64,000 nt of DNA. It comes from a virus. Of the stretch, positions 46,248 to 53,869 are shown piece after piece (positions within the stretch are counted from its first letter, which is position 1; every line of letters begins with the position of its first letter). The translations under genes and the position numbers were made by a program. The stretch spans positions 28,433 to 92,432 of the IMG/VR virus record IMGVR_UViG_3300008266_007780. One strand, given 5' to 3'. The notes under the pieces are model-generated. The model ran no database searches and had not been told where the DNA came from. It worked only from the letters and a program-made list of their open reading frames with translations.

Positions 46248-47117
46248 TCAGAAAATATATCTTATTGTGTTCCAAGGTATAATCTGGTCATGTAGCTCAG
46301 TAAACTGTTTAATATACTCAGCTTTTAGATCATGTTTATACCTGATATTCTTACCACCATACTCAGATATTTTACTCTCTTGTATTTCTGGTTTCCATAA
46401 TAGCTCCTCACCTGGTAGATTATGCTCTAGATTGTACAAATGTTTCTGTTCATTGTGTGTTAAGAAGATTACTTCAGCTTTGACATCATTAGTATCCCAG
46501 GCAAAAACATTTGCTCTTGCACTAACTGCATCAAACAAATCCCTGTAACTTTCTAACCAAAAAGCTTTTACAATGACAGGACTAAAATTAAGATGAACTT
46601 CATAGCCAGCATCAATAAACATATCAAGGGCTTCAATTCTTTCAAACGTAGAAGAAGTATTTGGTTCAAGTATTCTTCTATAATGTTCAGGCATAAGACT
46701 AAATCTAATTCTGATTTTACCTTCAGGATTAAACTTAAGTAAATCCTTATTTACATACTTAGTAGCAAATGAACCCATAGCAAGTGGATGATCTCTAAAG
46801 AATGCAAAGATCTTTTCCCATTCATGATATTTAGCATGCAGAGCAAAGTCTTCATTACAAGAAATATCATAAGTTACATACTCTCCCGTCTGATTTGGTT
46901 TCTCTACATCTGCAAAGTATGCATGTGAATTAATCTCCGTCAGGATATCCATAGTATTAGTTGCTATGCTTAATCCTTCCGGTTTGTGTCTCTTCATGTA
47001 ACAATAAGTACAGTTATAAAGACACCCGTGGCCAAAGCTTGGACTAATAAAGTCCGTACTACGGCCACTGGGTCTTATAACCATTGACTTTCTCTTAACC
47101 TTTGAAACTACTGCCAT
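46248..47117 (-). CDS. Radical SAM protein, spore photoproduct lyase-like (289 aa)
   Basis: GHGCLYNCTYCYMKRH (residues ~29-44) contains the CxxxCxxC motif for the [4Fe-4S] cluster that cleaves S-adenosylmethionine. IRIRFSLMPEHYRRILEPNT and AGYEVHLNFSPVIV match the core of the SPL subfamily. SPL itself repairs UV lesions in DNA, but many family members have unknown substrates, so DNA repair is inference. The start overlaps the 68-aa gene by 23 nt. Confidence 0.88.
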   Translation of the reverse strand: MAVVSKVKRKSMVIRPSGRSTDFISPSFGHGCLYNCTYCYMKRHKPEGLSIATNTMDILTEINSHAYFADVEKPNQTGEYVTYDISCNEDFALHAKYHEWEKIFAFFRDHPLAMGSFATKYVNKDLLKFNPEGKIRIRFSLMPEHYRRILEPNTSSTFERIEALDMFIDAGYEVHLNFSPVIVKAFWLESYRDLFDAVSARANVFAWDTNDVKAEVIFLTHNEQKHLYNLEHNLPGEELLWKPEIQESKISEYGGKNIRYKHDLKAEYIKQFTELHDQIIPWNTIRYIF

Positions 47118-47301
47118 CTCCCTTCTGAGGTGATATAACTAATCCATCTTGTATAACCTTATCCAAGATCTGTGTGTGTTGCGTAATAATAGTAGCATCT
47201 ACACCACCGGCAGCAACCTGCTTTACAATAGCTGTCTCAATATCATTTTCTGGAATAAGCACAATCTTAACTGTACCATTCATTAAAATCTCTACTCTCA
47301 T
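47095..47301 (-). CDS. Unknown small protein (68 aa)
   Basis: MRVEILMNGTVKIVLIPENDIE..., a small beta/alpha protein. It overlaps its neighbours by 23 nt (radical SAM) and 4 nt (secreted protein), which supports it as a translated member of the operon. No motif. Confidence 0.7.
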   Translation of the reverse strand: MRVEILMNGTVKIVLIPENDIETAIVKQVAAGGVDATIITQHTQILDKVIQDGLVISPQKGDGSSFKG

Positions 47302-47714
47302 AGTCTTTCAAGTATTGCTGTTAAGTTCTTATCTGACAAATAAAAGTATGATCCACTGGTGTAAATCATTACAGTTCCTAATGTCTTTCTTAGACTAATA
47401 TCTTTATTGTCTAATTCAACATTATACTCTTTATCTTCTGCTATTACTTGTTTGCAAAGTTCAAAGAACTGCCTAGTAGTTGTTGAATCACCGATGCTGA
47501 TGTAATCAATATCAGTAATTGCTGTATACTGAGCATTCTTGTAATAAATTGTGTAGCTTTCTACATCTTCAAGTTTAAACCTTACAAGTTTAGGTACTGG
47601 GTTTAACTTACTAAGTTGCCAAATAACAGTGTCTTTAGCTGCTTCTTTTACAACCAACTGTGCAGTTACATTAAATGTAACCAATGTCAATAAAACAAAT
47701 ACTAACTTTTTCAT
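47298..47714 (-). CDS. Predicted secreted/periplasmic protein (138 aa)
   Basis: MKKLVFVLLTLVTFNVTAQ is a classical signal peptide with likely cleavage after the Ala/Gln, as common in Bacteroidetes. The mature ~118 residues are beta-rich and acidic (YTIYYKNAQYTAITDIDYIS). A phage protein exported during infection could act on the envelope or in superinfection control; that is inference. No lipobox Cys is present. Confidence 0.75.
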   Translation of the reverse strand: MKKLVFVLLTLVTFNVTAQLVVKEAAKDTVIWQLSKLNPVPKLVRFKLEDVESYTIYYKNAQYTAITDIDYISIGDSTTTRQFFELCKQVIAEDKEYNVELDNKDISLRKTLGTVMIYTSGSYFYLSDKNLTAILERL

Positions 47715-47720
47715 AACTAA

Positions 47721-47810
47721 TCAATTAAACATTAAAAAACCAATTGCAATTCCCGCGAATATGCCTACTACAGTACCAATTGTGTACCATTTCTCATTAA
47801 AATCATTCAT
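47721..47810 (-). CDS. Single-pass membrane micropeptide (29 aa)
   Basis: MNDFNEKWYTIGTVVGIFAG then IAIGFLMFN and TGA. One Gly-rich transmembrane helix after a 7-residue polar N-terminus. It begins inside the 3' end of the upstream gene (8-nt overlap), typical of this cluster. Function unknown. Confidence 0.55.
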   Translation of the reverse strand: MNDFNEKWYTIGTVVGIFAGIAIGFLMFN

Positions 47811-47970
47811 CTTTATACATTTTATTATCCCAAAACGCATCACACTTACCTTCCTCATCAGGTTTAAAGTAACTATAGGATTGTAATCCTGGAGAAGGTG
47901 TAGCTGTGTATCTATAACACTTTTCTTTTAGAGGACATTCCTCATTTTCACATTTACTTATATCTGGCAT
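47803..47970 (-). CDS. Small Cys-containing protein (55 aa)
   Basis: MPDISKCENEECPLKEKCYRY..., with Cys pattern C-x4-C-x5-C and a fourth Cys near GKCDAFW; probably a small zinc-binding protein. Its ATG is preceded by the 19-nt sequence TTTAAATCAGAATAAGATG, which also precedes two further genes upstream. Function unknown. Confidence 0.65.
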   Translation of the reverse strand: MPDISKCENEECPLKEKCYRYTATPSPGLQSYSYFKPDEEGKCDAFWDNKMYKDE

Positions 47971-47981
47971 CTTATTCTGAT

Positions 47982-48152
47982 TTAAAAGTAATTACGTATA
48001 ATCAAATCTATTGCTGCTAACACAAGAGGAAATGTAAACACAGGCAATGCTATCCTTATCCACAATGGTATATCCTTTTGAGTTATACCAATTACTACTG
48101 CGGCCATAAATGCAATAAATATGCATGTGGCATTAATGATTACTATTGACAT
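47982..48152 (-). CDS. Small two-pass membrane protein (56 aa)
   Basis: MSIVIINATCIFIAFMAAVV then GITQKDIPLWIRIALP and TFPLVLAAID: two membrane helices joined by a short charged loop, ending IIRNYF. The sequence at 49261-49432 is a clear paralogue, sharing IPxWIRIxLP and TFPLVLA, but is frameshifted. It has the repeated TTTAAATCAGAATAAG leader. Function unknown. Confidence 0.65.
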   Translation of the reverse strand: MSIVIINATCIFIAFMAAVVIGITQKDIPLWIRIALPVFTFPLVLAAIDLIIRNYF

Positions 48153-48163
48153 CTTATTCTGAT

Positions 48164-48262
48164 TTAAAAAAATGAATCACTCACCTGATTAGGATCCTTG
48201 TGTAAACACTGTGTGGCATCATCAGTATAGCCTAACACCCGATTGCTGTTCTTGTGAATCAT
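48164..48262 (-). CDS. Short hypothetical peptide (32 aa)
   Basis: MIHKNSNRVLGYTDDATQCL then HKDPNQVSDSFF and TAA. Retained because it fills the space between two better-supported genes and its ATG carries the same leader. Coding evidence is modest at this length. Confidence 0.45.
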   Translation of the reverse strand: MIHKNSNRVLGYTDDATQCLHKDPNQVSDSFF

Positions 48263-48263
48263 C

Positions 48264-48362
48264 TTATTCTGATTTAAAGTAATTATATCTTTCCTCAACC
48301 CATTCTCTATTCTGAGCCATAGGTTCTAATTCATCAATAATAAAGTCACCAAAATCTAACAT
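48264..48362 (-). CDS. Short acidic peptide (32 aa)
   Basis: MLDFGDFIIDELEPMAQNRE then WVEERYNYFKSE and TAA. Its final codons (FKSE-stop) lie within the TTTAAATCAGAATAAG leader repeat of the next gene, so this may be the copy from which the other leaders were duplicated. Function unknown. Confidence 0.5.
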   Translation of the reverse strand: MLDFGDFIIDELEPMAQNREWVEERYNYFKSE

Positions 48363-48483
48363 CTGCTCTTTCTGTATCAAAGTCTTTTAGTTTTTCAAGG
48401 TCTTTTTTCCATTGAATTAAATTTTGTTTAAACCCAATCCACATGACAAATCCACCTATTGCAAATCCTAATATAAATCCCAT
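48346..48483 (-). CDS. Single-pass membrane protein (45 aa)
   Basis: MGFILGFAIGGFVMWIGFKQ forms an N-terminal membrane helix; a basic/acidic helix (LIQWKKDLEKLKDFDTERAD) follows, a layout like small phage membrane anchors. The 3' end overlaps the next gene by 17 nt. Confidence 0.55.
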   Translation of the reverse strand: MGFILGFAIGGFVMWIGFKQNLIQWKKDLEKLKDFDTERADVRFW

Positions 48484-48484
48484 A

Positions 48485-48775
48485 CTACTTCTTTTTAAAT
48501 TGTTGTATCCAAAGATTAAACTCACCTTCTGTAGGATTATCTAACTGACCTTTACAGTAAGCATTGTATGCAATAGTTCTTATCTCATCATAAGTGTACA
48601 TCCTTTCAGCTTGCCGTTTAGCACCTAATTTAAAAGAAGTGAAATCAAATTCAGTATAATCAATTGAGTCATATACTCTTTCATATCCTTCTTCAAGTGT
48701 TTCTTCAACAATAGGGTCAATACCAGCTATGTATTTAGACCTATCAAACTCTTGTTTATGTTCTTCTTGTTTCAT
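48485..48775 (-). CDS. Unknown acidic protein (96 aa)
   Basis: Mostly helical and charged, starting MKQEEHKQEFDRSKYIAGID, with YDEIRTIAYNAYCKGQLDNP and FNLWIQQFKKK at the end. The C-terminal pattern resembles short phage proteins of unknown role. Spacing of 1 nt on each side. Confidence 0.7.
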   Translation of the reverse strand: MKQEEHKQEFDRSKYIAGIDPIVEETLEEGYERVYDSIDYTEFDFTSFKLGAKRQAERMYTYDEIRTIAYNAYCKGQLDNPTEGEFNLWIQQFKKK

Positions 48776-48776
48776 A

Positions 48777-48914
48777 TCAAATCTTTTTAGTTAATATAAG
48801 GCATCCTTCTGAGTCAAGTTTTGGCACTGATTTATAAGTTGTAATCTTATCTCCACTACCCTTAACTCCCTTTACTGCACCAATCACTTTTGTTTTATCA
48901 ACAACTTTTTTCAT
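48777..48914 (-). CDS. Small basic protein (45 aa)
   Basis: MKKVVDKTKVIGAVKGVKGS..., Lys-rich with a beta-forming C-terminus (CLILTKKI). It overlaps the stop of the 112-aa gene by 4 nt and ends 1 nt before the next ATG. It is plausible by spacing, with no recognised function. Confidence 0.55.
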   Translation of the reverse strand: MKKVVDKTKVIGAVKGVKGSGDKITTYKSVPKLDSEGCLILTKKI

Positions 48915-49249
48915 CCAAAAGAAAGCTCATATATTGACATTATGTTCATAATATAAGCCATATCTCCTTTACTAAACACCTTGTCTTTATTCAACTCCAT
49001 TGCTTTGTTGAATCCTAATATGAAAGTATTTCTCATTTGATGTTGAGGGTGAAGCATATTGGAAGATTCTTTTTCAAAAATTGAATCTGCCAACTTCTCA
49101 ACATCAACTACTCCAAATATCTCATCACAGTTTTGTTTGGATAGTTTCTGTTTGTAATCTTCAGTAGATGCAAAGGTTACTCTCTTACCATCTTCATCAA
49201 TTTTATACAAGTCATAGTAGTCTTTTTCTTTAATCAGTTTTGCTTTCAT
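48911..49249 (-). CDS. Unknown protein (112 aa)
   Basis: MKAKLIKEKDYYDLYKIDED..., an N-terminal beta hairpin and then helices; FILGFNKAMELNKDKVFS resembles a segment common in small phage proteins. Its leader CTTTAAATTAGAGTAAGATG is a diverged copy of the leader found before the genes near 48 kb. Function unknown. Confidence 0.7.
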   Translation of the reverse strand: MKAKLIKEKDYYDLYKIDEDGKRVTFASTEDYKQKLSKQNCDEIFGVVDVEKLADSIFEKESSNMLHPQHQMRNTFILGFNKAMELNKDKVFSKGDMAYIMNIMSIYELSFG

Positions 49250-49260
49250 CTTACTCTAAT

Positions 49261-49432
49261 TTAAAGGTTTCTATAAATTGAATCTAATACTGCAAGAACC
49301 AAAGGAAATGTAAGCAATGGCAGAATAATTCTTATCCATATTGGTATATACTTTTCAGTAAATGCAATTACTATACATGAAATAAATAGTATTACTACTG
49401 ATAATACTGCAATTATGTGAAATACAATCATT
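49261..49432 (-). pseudogene. Frameshifted paralogue of the 47982-48152 membrane protein
   Basis: From ATG at 49432 the frame reads MIVFHIIAVLSVVILFI and then leaves the homologous frame at the AAAA run 49380-49383. With one base less there, it would continue SCIVIAFTEKYIPIWIRI, then LPLLTFPLVLAVLD to TAA at 49261. The intact paralogue has 57 codons (171 nt); this stretch is 172 nt. It is either a true 1-nt insertion or a consensus error in a short homopolymer. Confidence 0.6.
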
Positions 49433-49453
49433 TTCTTTGATTTTAAAAGTTTG

Positions 49454-49601
49454 TGCCTCCAGTGGGAATTGAACCCACCTATCAGATTACTCTAGGTTAC
49501 AGCATCTTTTTTCAAATCTCTACCGTCATAGAGTATGCTTGTTACATATTTCTATCTGAACCACTCACTGCTTCAGTTGCGACCCTAACAGCTATGGAGG
49601 C
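49454..49601 (-). tRNA. tRNA-like element of 148 nt with perfect acceptor and T arms
   Basis: Read on the minus strand, GCCTCCA (49601-49595) pairs perfectly with TGGAGGC (49461-49455), followed by a discriminator A; CCA is not encoded. Directly inside the 3' strand is a canonical T arm: GTGGG, loop TTCAATT, CCCAC. The 5' strand is followed by TA as in positions 8-9. The middle (~100 nt) does not fold as a normal cloverleaf: helices AGCAT/ATGCT enclosing CTCTA/TAGAG, and TCAGAT/ATCTGA, are possible. The insert may be an intron, or this may be a tRNA relic or another tRNA-like RNA. No anticodon can be assigned. Confidence 0.5.
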
Positions 49602-49609
49602 TTAAGTTT

Positions 49610-49807
49610 TTATTTTCTTGAATCTAAGTAATCTATAATAAACCCTACAGCAACAATTAGATTCATTCCAATTGAAGCTAAGATTTCATAAATATCTTCA
49701 TAGATATTAGTGGATAAATGAATATGACCCACCATCCAAAATGGTATGGACAAGTTTTGACTTATCCACACCACTAAGTATTTGAAAAAGTTAATCACCT
49801 CTTTCAT
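49610..49807 (-). CDS. Small two-pass membrane protein (65 aa)
   Basis: MKEVINFFKYLVVWISQNLS..., with a second apolar helix near the C-terminus (GMNLIVAVGFIIDYL). It is the gene just upstream of the tRNA-like element on this strand. Function unknown. Confidence 0.65.
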   Translation of the reverse strand: MKEVINFFKYLVVWISQNLSIPFWMVGHIHLSTNIYEDIYEILASIGMNLIVAVGFIIDYLDSRK

Positions 49808-49833
49808 TATTCACTCTCTGTATACAAATTGCT

Positions 49834-50049
49834 TTAGTTCTCACCATTGCTTTGCTTACAATCTCCATTCTGATCAGGTTCTCCAACACTGTTCTCCTTC
49901 TGGGACTGCAGATTTTTTTGATGTTCTTGCCATTCAGCATTTTCTATTTCCTTTTTGCGTAAGTATTCAGTTAAACTAAAGTTTTCTGGAAGTAGCCCAT
50001 TCTCTTGAACTACTTCCATGTAAATATCTTTCATTCTTCCCATGTCCAA
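49834..50049 (-). CDS. Small hydrophilic protein (71 aa)
   Basis: MDMGRMKDIYMEVVQENGLL..., helical and then low-complexity Gln/Asn/Glu-rich at the C-terminus. An alternative start is the Met at residue 6. It overlaps the next gene upstream by 19 nt. Function unknown. Confidence 0.65.
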   Translation of the reverse strand: MDMGRMKDIYMEVVQENGLLPENFSLTEYLRKKEIENAEWQEHQKNLQSQKENSVGEPDQNGDCKQSNGEN

Positions 50050-50375
50050 AGTTTTGTTGATGTGTCCTTCTTTGCAATAAGCTTTTCTTCTCCAGTCAAA
50101 TCTTCAAGTTTATACACCGGCATAGATAATTTTTCATCACTATAATAAGCTTCATTCTTATGACCTATTACAGCAGGAGGTGAATAGTCAGGTAAACAAT
50201 ACTTATCATGCAGTATCTCTGCCCAATTATGCGGTATATTAAACTCTCTGACAATTGTTGCTGGCTTATACCCAATCCTAACACAACACTTTATTCTTTC
50301 TAGTTTAGATTCTGGTATAGAGTTTAATACTCTTGTAATATAACCCTTACCATACTTAGTTTTTACTTTTGGCAT
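50031..50375 (-). CDS. Possible small DNA-binding protein (114 aa)
   Basis: I prefer the ATG at 50375 (MPKVKTKYGKGYITRVLNSI) over one 7 codons upstream (50396), because coding character begins there. The segment RIGYKPATIVREFNIPHNWA looks like a helix-turn-helix. The rest is acidic. The 3' end of the upstream membrane gene overlaps its start. A regulatory role is inferred from the possible HTH only. Confidence 0.6.
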   Translation of the reverse strand: MPKVKTKYGKGYITRVLNSIPESKLERIKCCVRIGYKPATIVREFNIPHNWAEILHDKYCLPDYSPPAVIGHKNEAYYSDEKLSMPVYKLEDLTGEEKLIAKKDTSTKLWTWEE

Positions 50376-50562
50376 CTTCAATGTCCATATATCCAATTAC
50401 AATACCCAACGGAAATATTGCAATACCTACTCCGCGTATTACTTCTGTTTTCAGGGGTACATCAAAATCACATTGACTAAACTTATACAGGTTGGCAAAC
50501 CATCCGTAGATACAAAGTACCCAGATAGCAAATCCAATCCATGCTGGCATTGATGTTTTCAT
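50356..50562 (-). CDS. Small two-pass membrane protein (68 aa)
   Basis: MKTSMPAWIGFAIWVLCIYGW then FANLYKFSQCDFDVPLKTEV and a second apolar helix (GVGIAIFPLGIVIGYMDI). It starts 18 nt downstream of the 89-aa gene. Function unknown. Confidence 0.65.
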   Translation of the reverse strand: MKTSMPAWIGFAIWVLCIYGWFANLYKFSQCDFDVPLKTEVIRGVGIAIFPLGIVIGYMDIEDAKSKN

Positions 50563-50580
50563 ACATTAAATTTTAAAGGT

Positions 50581-50850
50581 TTAAACTTGTTCCATTTCAA
50601 ACACTTCTTCCTTAGATAAAGCTTCAGCTAATTCAGTTGGTTTAAATCTATTAGCATCAAAGTACTCATATGGAAAGCAAGACTGGTCTAATTCTATTTC
50701 TTTTAGTTTTAGACCAATCTTGTTCTTCTGAATACTTAAATGGGACGCACCTATTACTGTATAGATTTGACCTTTTCTTATCCACTTCTCTTGAGGAATC
50801 TGTTTTGGTTTTCTTGAGTCATCAATACATATCACCTGCATACTCTTCAA
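50581..50850 (-). CDS. Unknown protein (89 aa)
   Basis: MKSMQVICIDDSRKPKQIPQ..., with a beta-barrel-like pattern WIRKGQIYTVIGAS...GLKLKEIELD, seen in small phage proteins of unknown role, then a helical C-terminus. It overlaps the next gene upstream by 29 nt. Confidence 0.7.
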   Translation of the reverse strand: MKSMQVICIDDSRKPKQIPQEKWIRKGQIYTVIGASHLSIQKNKIGLKLKEIELDQSCFPYEYFDANRFKPTELAEALSKEEVFEMEQV

Positions 50851-51076
50851 TTTCTACTTTAAGTTCTAATTGACTAAGATTAGCATGCATTTCAAGTATG
50901 TCTACTATATTGCCTGACTTGATATTACATTTACCTACATTGTGTGCTATCAATGCACACTGTTCAGCCTGGTCTCTTTCATGGTTACAATACCTTATAA
51001 GCAAGGCCATGACATAGAGAAAATCATTTTCTGAGTCATTGTATAAAACCAGCTGATGTGTCTTTTCCAAAACCAT
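50822..51076 (-). CDS. Unknown protein (84 aa)
   Basis: MVLEKTHQLVLYNDSENDFL..., helical, with HNVGKCNIKSGNIVDILEMH in the middle. The layout (VLYNDSENDFLYV near the start, conserved Cys/His residues) recalls adaptor proteins of the ClpS type, but the match is too weak to name it so. It starts 35 nt downstream of the SF2 helicase. Confidence 0.65.
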   Translation of the reverse strand: MVLEKTHQLVLYNDSENDFLYVMALLIRYCNHERDQAEQCALIAHNVGKCNIKSGNIVDILEMHANLSQLELKVEIEEYAGDMY

Positions 51077-51111
51077 ATTGTTTCAGTTAAATTAATAAAA
51101 AATCATGTACC

Positions 51112-52206
51112 TCAAAGTTTGATGTTAAAATCTTTCCAGGTGACTTTGTTTTGATCATACCCTTCAAGAGCTTCCTTAACCCATGCTTCATCTACAGTAT
51201 CCATGTAACATAGTATATGAACTACTGCTGTGTCATTAGGATTAAGTCTCAACAATCTACCAATTCTCTGGGCAGACTTTCTCTCATTACCATAGGCATG
51301 CATGATAATACCTTGCTTTAGTTCTGGGATGTTAACACCCTCATTCAACTGCATTACTGCAGCCAACTTAAGTATCTCACCTCTCTTAAACTTATTTAAG
51401 TTTTCTAAAGACTTAGAGTTATTACTATGATAACTATGTTCACAGAGTCTATCTGCTTGCTCCTGAGTATTAGCAAAGATAATACACTTGGTTTTAATAC
51501 TGTCAGAAAGAAGCTTTGCATACTTCTCTTTGCTTGGATAAGCCATAAGAGCTTTCATACGCATAATTCTTGCTATCTGCAGTCCTTTGCCACTAGCACC
51601 GGATATCCTATTAGACCAATAAGAATAGTTAGCCTGTTCTGTAGTCATAAAACCACCTGATTTGGTATCTACCTTAACATCTTTTGCTGTACCTAATTTG
51701 AGCTGGTGTACAATGATCTTATAGTCATTTAAGATATTATCCTCAATTGCATCATCAATAAAGTAATTGTAGACAATAGGACAAAACTCATTGACCATTA
51801 CACCTTTCTCAGAATGGCTTCTCTTTGGAGGAGTACCTGACAAACCTAATATCTTACCACTATAGTTCTCTAAGAACTCTCTATGAGAATCCAATAGACT
51901 ATGACACTCATCAAGATAGAGTAAATCATAATCTGCAGGATCATGTTTATTTAGACTTAAATAAGTGGTAAAAGTAACCTGGCTTAACAGCCTGTCTTTC
52001 TTAAACTTATGTGCTTGCACTTGCCATTCAGATAGAATACTTCTGGTTGGACCAACTACAAGAACATTTTTAAGAGGTGTACAATGTTGTTCAATATGTT
52101 TTAGGCCAACAAGGGTCTTACCGACCCCTGTGCCCAAACCCAAACCACATCTATGTCTACCTTCAGTAGCTTTCAATGCTTGTTCTTGTATCTCGTCTCT
52201 TGTCAT
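51112..52206 (-). CDS. SF2 DEAD/DEAH-box helicase (364 aa)
   Basis: Motif I is GLGTGVGKT (residues ~22-30). Motif II is YDLLYLDECHSL (~93-104), motif III is LGLSGTPPK (~120-128), and motif VI is AQRIGRLLR (~316-324). The protein is a short two-domain helicase without extra domains, of the type used in phage recombination or annealing (UvsW-like). It overlaps the ParB-like gene by 4 nt, so the two are co-translated. Confidence 0.92.
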   Translation of the reverse strand: MTRDEIQEQALKATEGRHRCGLGLGTGVGKTLVGLKHIEQHCTPLKNVLVVGPTRSILSEWQVQAHKFKKDRLLSQVTFTTYLSLNKHDPADYDLLYLDECHSLLDSHREFLENYSGKILGLSGTPPKRSHSEKGVMVNEFCPIVYNYFIDDAIEDNILNDYKIIVHQLKLGTAKDVKVDTKSGGFMTTEQANYSYWSNRISGASGKGLQIARIMRMKALMAYPSKEKYAKLLSDSIKTKCIIFANTQEQADRLCEHSYHSNNSKSLENLNKFKRGEILKLAAVMQLNEGVNIPELKQGIIMHAYGNERKSAQRIGRLLRLNPNDTAVVHILCYMDTVDEAWVKEALEGYDQNKVTWKDFNIKL

Positions 52207-52973
52207 TTTGGTAAATTGAAAATTCTTTTTCTTATATAAGCTCCACTTTCTTCTGAATTAGCAATAAGCTTTACAGTTTTGATGTGCTTATCAAGATTTG
52301 CCATTACTTTTTGATGACTGTATGTACTGTAAGCTTGTAAAAAAGCATGAAGAAACTGAAATTTAACAGGTCTGTCTACATTACCAATCTTTATAAAGAT
52401 CTCATTAAATGCTTTACACATTTGCTCAGCTTGTGGATTAGTAATAATAAAGTTACCTGTTTTAATGATGGATGTATTATGTCTAATTGCAATGTTATTG
52501 ATAGCTATCATTGCAAGCATAGTAACTTCAATATCATACATATTCTTCCACTTAAATAACTTCATGTAATCAGGACGAATCATTTTCCATGCATTGATAA
52601 AATCCATCATGTCCCATGACTTACTTGAATTATTCATATAGGCCATAATCTCAATTAATTCTTCTTCAGACTGAACAGATCTTTCAATATAAGGAATAGG
52701 TAAACCCTCTCTTTCAAGAGCAGTAGCTAAGTGTTGACCATCAATAATATAAGTCTTCATTGTACCCTCTATTAGATTTGTAGTAGTAGTAATAACAGTT
52801 CTAACTACTCCAATTTTCCTCATACTTGCAATCATTTTCTGTACATGTTTACTATCTATTGCTCTATTCATTGGCAATACAGCAAACTTTGAGTAATCAT
52901 TTGCATACTTAATTTTAAGTTCTTTTCCAATCATTTCCATAATCATAATTTTTAAGTTGTTAGATTTTCTCAT
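52203..52973 (-). CDS. ParB/sulfiredoxin-fold protein (256 aa)
   Basis: Residues ~35-95 (SKHVQKMIASMRKIGVVRTV, then YIIDGQHLATALEREG) match the ParB N-terminal nuclease-like fold, with DGQH in the place of the usual DGxxR box. The C-terminal part is helical. In phages such proteins bind or nick DNA or modify partners with NTPs; CTP-switch partition function is not implied. The start overlaps the 59-aa gene by 14 nt. Confidence 0.85.
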   Translation of the reverse strand: MRKSNNLKIMIMEMIGKELKIKYANDYSKFAVLPMNRAIDSKHVQKMIASMRKIGVVRTVITTTTNLIEGTMKTYIIDGQHLATALEREGLPIPYIERSVQSEEELIEIMAYMNNSSKSWDMMDFINAWKMIRPDYMKLFKWKNMYDIEVTMLAMIAINNIAIRHNTSIIKTGNFIITNPQAEQMCKAFNEIFIKIGNVDRPVKFQFLHAFLQAYSTYSHQKVMANLDKHIKTVKLIANSEESGAYIRKRIFNLPK

Positions 52974-53139
52974 TCTTAATCAATAGACTGTTTGCATACA
53001 GTGTGTTCTTAAATGCAGCAATAGCAAGCTTCCCAGCTTCAATTTTACCACTCTTATTGAATGTGTCATATGCCTTGTTGCCAATTTGTTCTGACTTATC
53101 AGCAACATCCTTAATCTGTTTTGTGTTTACTTTGCTCAT
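52960..53139 (-). CDS. Small unknown protein (59 aa)
   Basis: MSKVNTKQIKDVADKSEQIG..., basic and helical, ending LLIKNEKI. Overlaps both neighbours (14 nt and 29 nt), as expected for a member of this dense operon. Function unknown. Confidence 0.6.
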   Translation of the reverse strand: MSKVNTKQIKDVADKSEQIGNKAYDTFNKSGKIEAGKLAIAAFKNTLYANSLLIKNEKI

Positions 53140-53869
53140 ACTCTATTTGTTTAATTGTTCTTATTAACTCTAACTGTTTTCTCTTAACTTCAATTAACTC
53201 AGGGGTTATTTGTTGAACATTTAACTTGTGATTCCCAGCAATACGTTGTTTTATATAAACATCACCAAGTGCAGTTCTTTGTTTTTTGGAGTAAACCTTT
53301 TGATTAACTGTGTATTTGTCTTTGTATTTCTCAAGGGTTACCTTAAGTGCTGCTTTGTACACTTCGGGATTTCTAACTTTATCTATTTTAAGATTTAACC
53401 TTATATTGTTTTTCTTAGATAAAATTTGAAGTTCTTCAGTAGGATAAACCACTTTACAACTTTTATATCCATATGTACAAGTCTTACACTTTGCACTCTT
53501 GTGATTAACTGCTGAAACTATATACAGTTCATTTTTATCACAAAGTTTAACACCACATTGTTTACATTCTTTTGGTTCCACATAAGGAATCTTGACAGCT
53601 TCTTTTTTAGGCTTAATAATTCTTTTATAGTAACTTTTACCATGTAGCATTTTAGCTTGTTTAGCAGCAAACTTTTCTAACTCTGGAGTTGCATACGTAT
53701 AAACACAGAACTTAGCTTTTCTTGAACAGTGGTTACATGTACTTTTAAGAAAGTAAACTCCAGTATCTTTATCATATGTAGATAACCTACTATTTCTCTC
53801 AATTAGTTCTACACCGCACTTTTTACAGTTTGTGTGATTCCTTACTATTTTTTTAATCATATACATCAT
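53111..53869 (-). CDS. Protein with two zinc-ribbon motifs (252 aa)
   Basis: Two similar CxxC pairs are present: NCKKCGVEL...STCNHCSRKAK (residues ~14-53), and ECKQCGVKL...AKCKTCTYGYK (~105-140), i.e. tandem four-Cys zinc ribbons with near-identical surroundings, suggesting internal duplication. The C-terminal half is very basic. Nucleic-acid binding is a reasonable inference. It overlaps the HNH gene by 4 nt and may work with it. Confidence 0.75.
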   Translation of the reverse strand: MMYMIKKIVRNHTNCKKCGVELIERNSRLSTYDKDTGVYFLKSTCNHCSRKAKFCVYTYATPELEKFAAKQAKMLHGKSYYKRIIKPKKEAVKIPYVEPKECKQCGVKLCDKNELYIVSAVNHKSAKCKTCTYGYKSCKVVYPTEELQILSKKNNIRLNLKIDKVRNPEVYKAALKVTLEKYKDKYTVNQKVYSKKQRTALGDVYIKQRIAGNHKLNVQQITPELIEVKRKQLELIRTIKQIEYEQSKHKTD

